64,000 nucleotides of DNA from Plantago major (Eukaryota > Streptophyta > Magnoliopsida > Lamiales > Plantaginaceae). The notes beneath the pieces are model-generated. The model did no database searches. It was given only the letters and a program-made list of their open reading frames with translations, and was not told the DNA's origin. Positions 1 through 12,288 of the stretch are shown here, piece after piece. The first letter of the stretch is position 1, and each line of letters opens with the position of its first letter. Position numbers and translations under genes: made by a program. Location of the stretch: the NCBI GenBank assembly GCA_026545765.1, contig CM048844.1, positions 23,940,237-24,004,236 of the forward strand, in the 5' to 3' direction.

Positions 1-18
1 CGGACCCTTGACACCAAG

Positions 19-66
19 CAATCAAGTAGCTAGGCATTAAAACAATCAAATAGCTAGGCATTAAAA
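19..66. repeat. 24-bp tandem duplication (2 copies)
   Basis: Two adjacent 24-bp units (19-42 and 43-66) differ at one base; each ends in 'ctaggcattaaaa'. Confidence 0.85.
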
Positions 67-592
67 CTATACATGGAATGAAGATCCATTACACAATTCG
101 TGCACATAAGCATATATATCCTCTCGTCAGAAATCATCACCCTGCCATATCGATCAAGTCCAAACAGAAGAAAAGTAAAAGGCAATTAAGGGTAATAAGA
201 CGGCGGATCGGAGTTGAAATTGTAAACCTTCTATGGACATATATTCATATACACATCACGATCAACCTCCCAAAATCCAGATACGAAGAAACCACATAAG
301 CGTCAAGCGAGCCCTATCTGAATCCAAAAACAGAAAAGGTTATCGAAGAAGAACAGGGAGGAAGATTATCGCGAATTCGTCATCATCATCAACCAAAGAA
401 TAGCATATCATCATCGATCAAAATAAAAGAACTCCAAAACTAGCAAAAAGTTCGTGTCTCGCCATTATCGATGATCAAAAAAGACAGAAGAAGGAGAAGA
501 AGCAAATTAACCAAATACTAGAGAGAGAGGATGATGTTGAATTGATGATTGAAGAGAAGAAAGAAGATATAAGAATTGAGAACCCAACCTGT

Positions 593-604
593 GTATTTAT
601 AGAG
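593..604 (-). promoter_or_regulatory. TATA box (minus strand CTCTATAAATAC)
   Basis: The minus strand reads CTCTATAAATAC, a near-ideal plant TATA box, with a CT-rich leader beginning about 30-60 bases further on. The same position in the homologous promoter is near 23,831-23,844. Two TTGACC words (W-box core, 673-678 and 684-689) lie just upstream of the TATA box. Confidence 0.6.
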
Positions 605-1056
605 AAAGAAACCGTGTTCGAATAGGATATGGAAAAGTCGGTCAATAAGGTCGGTTAGTTACTCCGTGTTTGTTGACCAACCGTTGACCATGACTCATTT
701 AACCGCTTAAACAGTGGGCGAGTCAAGCTTTAAATATAAAATAGAAAAGGTAAATAGCCTTAGAAAATAACTGGAAAATTGGCGTACGAACTTTCAACTT
801 ATTAATATTGTTGAAAAAAACTATTTAATTAGTAATAATTTACATTATTGTATTGTAGAACTATTAATTATAGTGCAAGTTTTAATAAAATTAAACCATA
901 TAATATGTTGCAAGGAAAAAGTAGTTAAGATGAGGGGTAAAAAAGAAAAAGAAAAGTTGGTCCGCTACTATCCTGATAGTCTTCCCTTTTTATAGAAGTA
1001 ATAGATAGATATCGGGGTTAATCGGTGAAAAATACACGAGGTAAACCGTAAATAGT

Positions 1057-1294
1057 AAGTCTCCTGAGAGACGGTCTCTAGATAATTTATCTAGACACGG
1101 ACCTATATTGTCAAGAAAATCATCGGCGTTATTAATCAAAACACATATGTTCTCAACATTGGTATTTTTTTCATATTACAACAATACTTATTTCATTAAC
1201 AACATAGATGTTTTGATTAATAACATGGATGGTTTTATTTATAACATATGTCGTATCTAAATAAGTAATCTAGAGACCGTCTCTCATGAGACTT
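1057..1294. mobile_element. MITE with 30-45 bp terminal inverted repeats
   Basis: The left end 'aagtctcctgagagacggt' (1057 on) and the right end, reverse-complemented, 'aagtctcatgagagacggt' (ending 1294) match nearly perfectly. The match continues inward through 'ctctagat' and a diverged 'tttatctaga'. The 238-bp body is AT-rich and non-coding. No convincing target-site duplication is seen, so the superfamily is unassigned. Confidence 0.75.
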
Positions 1295-3029
1295 TGTGAA
1301 CTTTAAAAACTCCGAACAATTATAATTGAGCCTGGTATCGACCTCAGTTTCCTTTTATGGCCGGAAGCTCGGTTTCATTCATCAATGGAGTGATCCTTCC
1401 AATTCTGTACTATTGAAACCAGGGACGGAGAGAGGGGTGGCGCCCCCAAAATTTTCATTTTCTTTATTATTGTAGGCATATTTTAGAAAATTATATGTTC
1501 GGCCACCCCTTAATTTTTTTAGTTAGTACATTTAATTAGTCGGATTTATAATTAAACAAGTTTAGAAAATTATAATTAAACATCGGTGATATACATATAC
1601 ATACAGAATGATATAAAAGGTATACGTACTCATAAAACATTATACATATACTTGAGAACATCAAGCCGTCTCACTAATACACGTCTCTTCCAGGACTTTG
1701 TGATTAAGGAGATAATTTACTAATTAATTAATTTAAAAATGTTATACATACAGATTTTATACTTTTGGAGCAAGTTCTAAGCGTGCATTTTCAGTCATGA
1801 AAATTGCATAGAGAAGACTGCGGAGTTCGATGGAGGATGACTTCTTGTCTAGCAATTTGATAATGCATATTGAAAAAGGAATTGTCGAGTGTTTTGACAT
1901 TGATTCAAAAAAAACATTGATGATTTTGAGAAGATGAATAGATGTAGAATACGATTTTCATAGAAGTGGGTCGTTTATTCATTTTTTGTTTGCATTTATC
2001 ATGATGTGGTTCTTTCTTTCCTTTCATTTTACTTGGATATTCATATTTAAATATGTATGATGAATTTGGTGTAAAAAATATTGATCCGGCCCGGGCCGTC
2101 CTGACCTGACCTAACTAATTAAATTACATATTGTGCCCGTGTTATAATACTCCGTCCGTCACCCCCACTTTCAAATCCTGGCATTTTAAAGAGAAGGTTC
2201 GAAAACATATTTATTCTGACTCAGACGGAGAGATGCACTGGAGCACCGATGTGTATCATGCACCCGAATTTACATACGGGAATGTTCATCTATTACCAAA
2301 AACAAGTCATTTATGGATATTATTAGGAGAGCCGTGCAGATTGAAACAAATGTAAAACCTGCAAATTCTGATTTCCAATTTTTGCTATTAAGAATTTGAA
2401 GTGAAATTAATCTTTTCTAGTTCATCACCAGAATTAGCTGCTTCATTTCCCCTCTGTTTTAATTCAGAATTGAGAAAGATCCTAAGAGTAAACAATTGGT
2501 AAGTAAACCGAACAGCTCTGAGACGTAAAATCCGGCATTCCATGAGAATGATATGCACTCGATATTGATGATGATATGAAATGGATCATCAATCTCAGGA
2601 AAAACCAGTCCTATCATGACGAAATTTTGGACGGATGGAGTGCTAGAACAAGCTCTCTACTGTTATTACGGATAGTGTTGATTACTGGAACTTCTCTTTT
2701 TGGCATTGATCCAACAGAAAGTAATCAAGCTTTTAACAATGGGACTGTCATTCTCGTTCTGGTGCAATTACTTCTAAGCATGGAGATCTACAGGAAGAGA
2801 TCTATTGATGATCCTGATGATACTAACACAAGTGTTCAAAGAAGAAGAAATTCTACTGCACTAACCAAAATGCAGCTTAAGAGAGACTAGATAGCCTTCC
2901 CAAAAGCTCATTGATACAAAATGCTATGGAACATGATAGTTCAATGATTCTTCTATGCAATTTTCCACCGCTTTCTTGCTTTAACTCTTCCACCTCTACA
3001 TCTTTACAATTTTACAACAGTCAATATAT
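1295..3029. other. Intergenic, no gene recognised
   Basis: AT-rich sequence. A short piece at 1,421-1,460 ('gggacggagag...ggcgccccc') resembles the GC-rich ends of plant transposon remnants, but no partner end is found. Open frames at 2,131-2,355 and 2,576-2,890 match no family I recognise and lack supporting splice or promoter signals. Confidence 0.4.
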
Positions 3030-3527
3030 CTACTTCAAAACCAACGGAGGCCCCTCTTCCTCTCTCGAGGTAGTACAGTTTCTGGCTAAAAAGAGAGCCA
3101 GGGAGTATTCCTTGCACGGCACAGAACAAAATTCAACAGAGTTAAAAGGACTGGCACAAGAAGACGCAATGTCAAAACCCCGCACAGATTGCAGCATCTC
3201 AACTAAAATTTCACAATCTGATTCAATCCAGATTTTCACCCACCCCTTACGAGTCGCAAGGCAAATGGATTCTTTGATTGCATGGGCCTGTGCATATGTT
3301 GGCTCAGTGCGCATAGGAATAAGAACTTGTTTCCGTACTAGAATATGACCAGTATGGTAATCTCTTGCAACTATGCCGACACCTGTTGCAGCACCTCCAT
3401 GAACCTCAGCTGCACTGCAATGATGATGACAAACCCATATGCCGGAGCCACCCGAGAATGAGGAACCATCTCCTGCCACTGGTTCCTGTTGAATCAGATT
3501 ACCCAAATAAGTACTGCCATCTCCCAT
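3030..3527 (-). CDS. RNase H-like domain protein (RVT_3 type), 165 aa
   Basis: The single-exon frame encodes the plant RNase H-like fold found at the C-terminus of LINE ORF2 and in stand-alone plant proteins. Around residues 50-58 it reads GVGIVARD, the second beta strand. About residues 75-95 give a helix with the pattern TEPTYAQAHAIKES, where a catalytic Glu is usual in 'aE..Ai..'. Residues near 102 read WIESDCE, with the conserved Asp. The first strand, normally carrying the first catalytic Asp, is replaced by CSAAEVHGG. The C-terminal part (EYSLALFLAR) fits the 'N..Ad.lAk' helix but lacks the last Asp. Hydrolase activity is therefore doubtful. It may be a domesticated or decaying LINE fragment; no poly-A or TSD was found. 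Confidence 0.5.
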   Translation of the reverse strand: MGDGSTYLGNLIQQEPVAGDGSSFSGGSGIWVCHHHCSAAEVHGGAATGVGIVARDYHTGHILVRKQVLIPMRTEPTYAQAHAIKESICLATRKGWVKIWIESDCEILVEMLQSVRGFDIASSCASPFNSVEFCSVPCKEYSLALFLARNCTTSREEEGPPLVLK

Positions 3528-3746
3528 GATCCACCATCAAGCTTAAGTAACATGATATACAACACAACATATATAATTTTTCCACAATTTTCAATAGAGT
3601 GAAATGGTATATCTCTAGACTGTGAATTATGAATCAAAAGCACACTAAAAGCATGCTCCTAAAAGAATGCTAAAATATAACTCTATACTTAAAAGCGCAT
3701 AATCACGGAGGGAAAATAGTGCTTTATCATGAATCTATATACATAC

Positions 3747-5336
3747 TGTTAGATATTTTGTTAGAATATCTGTTTAGATTTTGTTCAGCAACATGATGAC
3801 TTATCTTAGTCTCAGAAAGTTGATTAGTACTCTTTGTTCACTTGAACATTCTCAAAATTGTAATTTTTATTTTATGAAGAGAAGACTAAGAAGAATACAT
3901 CCAAGCAGAAAGCTCAACAAGAATTGAAGACTTGAAGAAAACTGCACAAGATTACTGAATCTGTTATTCAGATATCTTAGCCAGATATCTTGTAGACACG
4001 AACAGTTTCAAACAAACTGTGTCACAAGAGATATCTGAGAAATGAGATACATATCTGAAGACAAGGAAAGTGTCCACAGATATCTGTTCTCAGATACCTT
4101 GAGCGTTAAACACGTTTCTGAAAAGAAACAAGGTTGTTTCAATCAATACAAGTGGTATCTGAAGAATGAAGATAAGGACATGCAAAGAATCAGACAACAA
4201 GTCTAGTCTCTGATACAATGCATAGTTCCGTTGACACTACAGGACAAAAAGTATAGTACAAAGCATTTAATGCACGGACAGAGATGTCTGAGTAAAAGCA
4301 ACGGCAACTTCTGAGAAGAATACAAAACACCTTTCTGATTATACACAGATATCGATAGTTTGAATTTGAGCCTGCGGATACTATTCAAGCGGTACTCAAA
4401 TTCATCTATAAATATCAACACTTAGGCGACTTGAGAGAACACACGGAACAACTCGTAACCTGAATACTGAAACATACGATCTCTGATCTTACTCTCTCAA
4501 AGCAACTTACTTATTATCAAAGCTTTCTGTTGCGACTAAAGCTTGTGATCTTGAGTAAACACTGAAGTTCTAAGTGTCCTGATCCTAAACAAGCAAAGCT
4601 ATCTGTGAAGGAGTTGAATCAAAAGATCAACTATCTGAGATTCATTCTCTTGAACAGATATCATAAGACTTAGGTCAAGTAAAATCGAACTAGATACCAT
4701 ATCAGTAAAGTGTATTAAGTAACTTAGTTCACGAGCTATCTGAATAATGAAAAGTTATTAAGACGCTCATCTAACAACTCAAATGAAACCAACACCAAAA
4801 CCGTGGAGTACATGAAGTACTTAGTTTGAAAAATCAGAATAACTCAAGGTTCTGGAGTATAGGAAGTACTTGATTTGAAACTAAGGAATAACTCAAGGTT
4901 TTGAGTATAGAATCTTAGCTAGGAACAACTCAAAGGTTTACGGTATAGGAAGTACTTGGTGAAGAAGTGAGGAACAACTCAGGGGGAACTTTTGGTTGGG
5001 AACCAATTGATCTTAGAATAGGATTTTTGTAAGGTTATCTCAATTATATGTTCTAGTGAATTCTAGGTCTCTGATAGACCGAAGTGGATTAGTTGGAGGA
5101 TTACGCCACCTCCAGATACCACTATACTTCTCATGTCATTTACATTTCAGATTTATACTTAAAGAACACACACACACTTATTAACTGCTTTCTACACTTA
5201 TCTTTATTAAGTCTTCCAGATCGATTAAGTATCAGATATCCATTCAGATATCTGAGAAATATTTGTTATCGACAAAAGTTTTAAAAGACTATTCACCCCC
5301 CTTTAGTTTTTTACTTTGCCGTTATCTGGACCAACA
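3747..5336. mobile_element. Solo LTR of a Ty1/Copia-type retrotransposon
   Basis: The 1,590-bp segment begins TGTTAG and ends CCAACA (TG...CA). It is flanked on both sides by the direct 5-bp repeat CATAC (3,742-3,746 and 5,337-5,341). It contains AT-rich promoter-like sequence, the repeated words 'ggaacaactca' and 'ggaagtact' (4,830-4,990), and a 'ttcacccccc' tract near the right end, as in many plant Copia LTRs. No gag or pol is present, so this is what remains after LTR-LTR recombination. The perfect TSD suggests a fairly recent insertion. Copia is inferred from LTR style and TSD length. Confidence 0.85.
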
Positions 5337-5739
5337 CATACCTTTATCAAGATGGAAAAAAGAAAATCAATGAAAGTATGACTATAAACTTTATGAATTA
5401 AGAATGGTGGGACAGCCGAAATTTAATTGAATGTCAGATGCCATTCCTCGTTTTTCTCTTCTACAGTAACCATGTATTTCATTACCTGTCCAGACGTATA
5501 CTGCAGAATAAGATAGAGCACATATACATCTAATACAATTTCTAAAGTTAGCACACATGAGAAAATCATACAGCACCAAACCATATTACTTAACCAATAT
5601 ATTCTTTCATCAGAAGCTCAGAGATAGCTAGATGCTAGGCAAACAAGTGATCAGAAACATAATAGCCACACACATGCAAATTGAATCGATCTGTTTCACA
5701 AATTAGTGAGAAGATACCCTTAAGCAAAAGGGTAAATGC

Positions 5740-8282
5740 CTATTCTATTCTGTTACGTGGGTCTGCACCTATTCTAGAAACAAGAACTGCTAACCTAGAT
5801 ACGAAAAAAAGTCTCAAGCTACACAATAAGCACAACATAAGCATAATTTCCTCTTCTGCCCCATAAAGAAATGTGGAACAACGCTCCTCCAATTCCTCCA
5901 AGGAATTCAAAAGATATAAATACCTATGCAGCAAAGGCTGAAGCAAAAGAGCTTGCCTCGCATCAGCACAAGCTCTATTGTCCGCCACCAACTTCTGTAA
6001 GTCTTTTATCACAAGATCCTTCCCCTTGTATTGGGCATTAAGCTCTTGTATTACCATGGAGTCTTTACGAGAAGAATCCTCAAGGGCCTTGAGAATCTTC
6101 TCCAGTTTAAGCTGCATGGGCTCAACCTCTGCTGGATGGGCTTGCCTCCCATCAGCATAAGCTCTGTTCTTCTCCTTAACCAGTCTCTCCACCTGCTCCT
6201 CTAACTTTTTTATCCGTAAATCTTTCACTTCGTGTTGGGCATTAAGCACTCTCCTATCTTCGTAAGCTTTGTTCTTCTCCTCAACCAATTTCTCCACCTC
6301 CTCATTTAACTTTTTTATCAATGAACCTTTCTCTTCGCATTGAGCATTAAGCACTTTCCTTTCCTTGGATTCTTTACTAGCAGACTCCTTAGAGGCCTTA
6401 AGATCCTCTCTCAACTTACGCAACACGGGCTCAACCTCCGCCAATTTCGCCTTTAACTCTTTGATCTCTGAATTATTATCTTTGCATTGGGCTTCAAGCA
6501 CTTTTCTTTCCCTGGATTCGTCACAAGAGGACTCCTCGAGGGCCTTGAGATCCCGCTTCAGTTTGCACACCTCCGCTGAACAGGCTTTCTTCCCATCAGC
6601 ATAAGCTTCATTCTTCGCCTTACCCAATTTCTCATCAAACTCTTGTCGCATTAATTTGTTCCCGTTGCTTTCGGCTATAAGCTCTTGATTCAATGTATGA
6701 AGGGAGGACTCAACTCCCTTCAACTTAGATTGGAAAGCATCGATACTTTCTAGATAAAAGTTGACAATCACATGCAAGGCAAACGCTCTATGAGAACTCT
6801 GCAATCAATTAAAGAAAATGTTATCTTTCATGTAAAATAAGACGATGAAGTATGTCACAAATCAGTACTATTATAACTTACCATGAGTGTATCATGCATA
6901 AAATCCTGGATCAAACTCTGAGAGCTACGCTCCACAAAATTCTCAATGATGAGATTGCAAAAAGTCATTTTGTCCGAATTTGTCGTCCTCTCTTCGCTAC
7001 TAGAATTTGGACCTTGCATCACAACAGGATCCGACGGCATCGGGCTTGCTGTATGCCCGGTCTGTGTGAGAATGTGTGCAATGTTTAAACAAATGTCAAA
7101 GATCTCCGTATGCATTTCAAAAACATGCAAGGATACTCAATGAAAGAAGAGTCACACTAATTCATTGCCAACAGTTCAAGAGCTTATTCATTTACATCAT
7201 ACTAATTCTCCCATGTGGTTAGACCTACATTCTTGATGCAATTTTTGTAGAATACTCACCTAAATGGGTGTCTTTGTAGTTTGTAATAATATAGAAACCC
7301 AAGGGGCCTTTTGTGTGCTTTTGAAATATCGAGAGTGAAAAAAACATGCTATACAATACAAATGTGTAATAAAAAAAATGCGATCAGCCAACATGGAGTT
7401 CAAGAACTTTTGCACAGACGTGATTCACGTAAGGACTCAACCCTCTCCAAAGTAGATTTGGTCACAAAGGCCTCCTGGTTGACCTCGTTGAGTTTTCTTT
7501 CACGATCTATGACCATCAAATGCAAGGCCTGCGCTCTATGACAACTCTGCAATTAAAAAAAATGTTATCTATCATGTAAAACAAGAGCACGATGTATGTC
7601 ACAAATCAGTACTATTATTACTTACCATCAGTGTATCAAGTATAAAATCCTCAATTAAAATGGCAGGGTGAGATTTCGTCAGCTTCTTAAGGATGCCTTC
7701 GGGCAAAGTAGATTTCATCATGTCCCAAGCCACCGCCCGCCTCTCATCGGCGCTAGAATTTGGGTCTAGCAGCAGAACAGGATCCAGCATCAGGCTTGCT
7801 GTATGCCCAGTCTGTGTGAGAATGTGTGTAGAGTTTTAAAATACTGTAAAAAATCTCCGTACGCATTTAAAAAACATGCAAGAATACTCAATGAAAGACG
7901 AGTCACACTAATTCATTTCCAACAGTTTTAAAGCTTATTCATTTCCATCATACTAATATCTCCCATGTTGTTAAACACTTAAACCTACATTCTTGATACA
8001 ATAACAACGTGAAATAAAAAAAAATGCGATCAGCATTCAGCCAACATGGAGTTCAAGAACTTTGCACAGACGTTATTATACATGTGAAAAACAAAAACGG
8101 AATCTTTATCTTTTGCAAGACTACATTAACAAAAAAGTTGACAATACAATAAAAAACGTAACTGAAAACAGAAAATGAGTTTAAACCTGAGAACGATGAT
8201 TCGGTACCTGCTCATCACTGTTGGAGCTGCCAACATCATTCAAGTGATCGCCAGAAGAATCTTCAACAGCACGAGAACCCAT
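5740..8282 (-). CDS. Coiled-coil protein gene with a duplicated exon pair
   Basis: The function is not recognised. Exon 1 (8,282-8,208) starts ATGGGTTCTCGT and ends CAG|GTACC; a donor at 8,187 is also in frame. A complete route joins it to 7,061-6,882 (60 codons) and then to 6,798 onward, which stays open to the TGA at 5,740. All junctions are phase 0 with AG acceptors and GTAAG-type donors, giving about 437 aa. The last exon is a long charged coiled coil with three imperfect internal repeats built on 'ERKVLxAQ..K...IKKL.E.VE.LV.EKN.AY'. The last about 70 residues, after the coiled coil, look like read-through: a donor CATAG|GTATT near 5,920 may end the exon earlier. A second copy of exons 2 and 3 lies at 7,400-7,811 (separate entry). 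Coiled-coil scaffolding is only an inference. Confidence 0.55.
7400..7811 (-). other. Duplicated exon pair of the coiled-coil gene (truncated copy)
   Basis: Exon 7,811-7,626 (62 codons, TGHTAS...DTLM) is the counterpart of 7,061-6,882, with matching start, end and splice phase. Exon 7,546-7,400 begins SCHRAQALH, like the SSHRAFALH that opens the long exon, but ends at a TGA after 48 codons. Flanking intron sequence is also duplicated at about 750-bp spacing (e.g. 'gtctgtgtgagaatgtgt'). Joined to exon 1 it would give a short protein of about 135 aa. It could be an alternative exon set or a dead partial duplication; both copies keep frame with exon 1. Confidence 0.55.
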
Positions 8283-11200
8283 TCTCCCAGTTGAAGTCAC
8301 CTGCTGCTCTGCGGAAGAAAAAAACCGAAATGAAGACTATATCACTCGAGAAATTGAGCAGAACAAGTGTGAAAACTTACAAGCTCAAAGTTCGAAGAAG
8401 AAGAATTGAACGATTTTCGATGACTATGGAAAGATTACAGGTTTCAAGGAGAGGTTTTGATTGTAGCAGCTGCGAAAAAGATGAATGGAAAAGGTGAAAA
8501 AACAGAGTATCAATTTGCTAATAACTGCTTCTATTTACAGAAGAAGGAAAAATACAGAGCAGTTGAATTTGTTTCTTTAGCCGAAATCCTATCAATTTGG
8601 GAGGTCCAACATTTGCAGCCTGGAGTACAATTTAACTTTGGTTAGTCTTTTTGTATTTAAGAGGCAAATTTACAGCAGAGGATCTGTTGAACATGGATCA
8701 TTCATTTTAGTCACTATTTGGCTGATTGTTATAGAATTAAAACTTTGAATTGTGCAGAAATTTAGGTGTTTTTAACTCGATTTTCTGAATTAAAGTTCTT
8801 AACCAAACAGACACTATGATTTTAACAATGACACTTTAGGATTAAAAAAATAATCACTTTAGGATTAATTGTCATAATCTAAAGTGCTTTGTTTGACGGT
8901 GATTTGAAATCTCAACTTTATTGGATTGTCTTTCATATGTGAGCAATTTTATAGAGGCACAATTCGACTTTTTAAACTAATGAATAATAAATCGGATAGA
9001 TCGGTTCACCGGGTTTTTTTTTTTAAAAAGGGTTGGTCGGTTAACCGCTACGAAACATCCATGTACAAAAACTGGTGGGAACCAAAATATTTAGTAAACT
9101 CACCGACTCGCTAAATCGAAAAAAAACCACCAACTTTATGAGGTAAAAATAATTAGTATGATGGATGTGATTGTTGAATTCTTACCAGCATAAAATATAT
9201 TGATAAAAAGGCATGATTTGTATAAAAACTTGTTTGGGGTTCTCACTCATAAAATCTTTGCATGTTGTATGCAAAACATTAAGCTAATTTGATTCAAATT
9301 AGAGAACAGAAACTACATTACACAGCACTTGGCTGATGCAAAACCTCAGAAACATAATCTTTCCGACCAAATAGCTTCCACTACTATAGGACCTTGTAAA
9401 TCTTTCCTAGACTAATAATATTTCATTGACCAAATCATGTATATAAGACATTCGAAATCCCTCCTTGGAAATCTCTGCTTTTCCGCCCATTCTTTCTTTC
9501 TTCTCCTTTGGATAAAGTGGATCTGTCTTGTTTGCAAGGAAAGAGGCTTCTCTAAGCGAGCTTTGTTAGATTCGCCCGTTGTACTCAGTCAGAGCTTCCC
9601 TCACCAAGGAATCAAATGAATGAAGCACCCTATCATCTGAAACTTTCTATGCAAACAATGATCTATTCCGCAGGGCTTTCTCCAAAGAATGTAAAGATTA
9701 GACTCCAAAAAACAGATAATGAGAGTAGAAATTATTATGCTTCAAAATAGCCAAAAACCTGGGTTTTGTTCTAGTTCCGCATATGTACATTTACCTCTCT
9801 TTACATTAGGAAACAGTTGTAACATGTTATGTATGAACTGGGTGCGCAAAATCCTGTATAGCCTTCAATTCACCTTCAGATGCTTCTACAACAGATGTCT
9901 TGTAATCCAACAAACGACAGTTGTATGTTCTAGTAACTGCTAAAGGAAAGATCATCAAACTTGCTCATAAACAAGAACAAAGCAGGAATGGCTTATGACC
10001 AGACAAGGTTGAATAGGCCCTAAATTAGACCAGACACACATAACAGCAGTACCGCACACACATTTGGCTCATGATCCTCCTCCTTTTTCCGGGCTTGGAA
10101 CCGGCTGCATACAATGCAGGCGGAGTTACACAAGCACACTCCACAAGCAAGCACACACACATCACAAGCATGCACACTCCATAAGCGCACACAGACGATG
10201 AAGGTACAAACCAAGTAAATACGAAGTTGCAAGCACAAGAAAAATCACTCTGACAATCATGATAAAGAAAAGTAGGTGACCAATTAAATGTGATCATGCT
10301 GACAAAATTTCTCCAAAACTTGTAATTACACACGATGAGACAAGTTCATACACAAGAAGATAAAATATAAACAAGTCAAACATGAACACAAGCAAAATCA
10401 CGTTTCAAAATCAAAACAGACAGAACAGACAGAATTACATGAGCTATTAAATGAAAGTGATATAGAATTTGAAGTACAGAAGGAAATTGCAATATTTCAC
10501 ATTGCCAAACCACATGTCACAGCAAAGAGAGAGAAATCACAAAAAAAAAAAAAAAAAAAAAAAACCTTAGCTGCTACTGGAGAAATAGAAGGTAGAATAC
10601 CAACGCAACGAGTACCACGCAATAAGGCAAGAAACATGTGACTGTAGAGAACATGAGTGCTACACTGTCACGATTACAAACTTAACTCTCTTGGTTTGAT
10701 CCCTAGTAGTGCTGTATAATCTCCAGATGATCAAGAATGTGATGACAGACAATTTTTCTTAGATAACTTTGAGAACCGGCATTCTTACGCGATAGTAGAT
10801 AACAATCTAAAAGACATAGTATGGCCAGCAGGTCAGCTAGAACACCGTACAGCATGTTATACAATCAGCAGTACAGCCCGAAACAGGACCAGGAAATCAG
10901 AGTTTCAACTTACAAAAACAAGCTTTCAGAATAATTCTCTTTCCATCCCAATGAATGTACAATCTACAAATACCGTGTGATTTGTATTAGGGGCTATGAT
11001 ATTCTCCAGAAGAACATAACATGCAATGCACTAATTTCTTCCTTTTAATATGAAGTAAAACCACCATGCGCAATACTGTTGTAGAATAGCACAGCAATTG
11101 AAGTGCAAACACAGTACAATAGAACCTCAATTCTAAACCCATCACAAAAGAATCTCAAACCAGAACAACTGAACTTGTATGGAGAATCACATTCATATTT

Positions 11201-11981
11201 CAGGTTTTACAACACATCTACATTCCAAAATAGTCAGAACAGGTAGGTCTTAGGAAAAGGATGTACTAAAAAATTCGATACAAGACCAGATCAGACAAAA
11301 TACACATATTGCACCTTCCCAAAATTATGATTCCTTGTCAAGTAAACACTGCATGACAAAACACCACAATTTTGAATGTGACGAAGTAGATTTGGCAAGT
11401 GAACAAGACCAAAGTGAATCAAATGGAGACAGAAATTTCCTCATCAGATACTTCAAAACTAGGAAGAAGAGCAAAAATCATCTTTGTCATGATGTCTGAA
11501 AACCAGAGTGAATCTTCAGTGTAGAGAACATCTGTAAAAACAGCAAGCAGACAAGACGATTTGGAAAGAGATGACAAAAGCCAAGAGACTGCTGTACAAC
11601 TTTTATTGACACAATTCGCACGGGTGCAATAAAAGCCAGACCCTTCAATTAGCAGATTGGAAATGCCATTTAACCATACCATCCAGAATCGAACTGCATA
11701 CGACATGGAAAACAAAGGACCCAGAGGAAACAGAAAGAAAAAACAAGCTCCCTTTGTAGTCACCAGAGTATTTGAGGTCAGCTCCTGATCCTATAACCAA
11801 AAAAAGACTCTTTTACACACATACAAAATTTCTAATTAGACATATTACCTGTCAAACAACCACGAGACCAAAGAGCTAAATTGAGCAAATTCAATCGCAT
11901 ACCATTTATCTATAAAACAATGCAAACATCAAGCCAGTCAGCCAAATAGTAGGTGAAATAAAATAGAGTACCTAGACACAC

Positions 11982-12001
11982 CACACACACACACACACAC
12001 A
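11982..12001. repeat. (CA)n microsatellite
   Basis: About ten CA units, followed by 'gagtacacc'. Confidence 0.85.
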
Positions 12002-12288
12002 GAGTACACCCTTTACCAAAGCCAGAACCAAGCTATTGACAATAAGTTAAGAACCATGTATACAAGATGATAATGAAGAACAAAACCAAATTGTGCACCA
12101 GATAAAACCTTTACTCATTTTTCTTCATATGATCCCTCTCTTATGTATCTCTATCTGAAGCAGAGGAAAGAATACAAGAACACAATCCATGTGGATGAAA
12201 AAGAACCCCACCATGATATTGCAAAGAGACGGGAATCAAGCACATCTCCCTGTGAAAAAAAATCAACATCCATGACCATGATTGCACA

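Larger units (their letters stand above)
1..720 (-). promoter_or_regulatory. 5' end and promoter of a minus-strand unit running off the left edge
   Basis: This stretch is recognisably homologous to about 23,160-23,970. Shared blocks include the 'caccaagcaat' start, the 'aatgaag' block near 78, 'ggtaataagacg' near 190, and the promoter block around 590-720 ending in 'gactcatttaaccgc'. Read on the minus strand it gives a TATA box followed by a pyrimidine-rich leader typical of plant 5' UTRs. No conserved coding frame is visible; short ORFs here do not match between the two copies. By inference it is the first part of a transcription unit that leaves the window to the left and is paralogous to the unit behind 23,970. 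Confidence 0.5.

Noticed and set aside
1421-1520. GC-rich 'gggacggag...ggcgccccc' resembling a hAT or other transposon end
   Set aside because: No matching inverted end or target duplication found nearby.
2576-2890. 104-codon plus-strand frame
   Set aside because: No recognised family, no promoter or splice support; hydrophobic stretch alone is not evidence.
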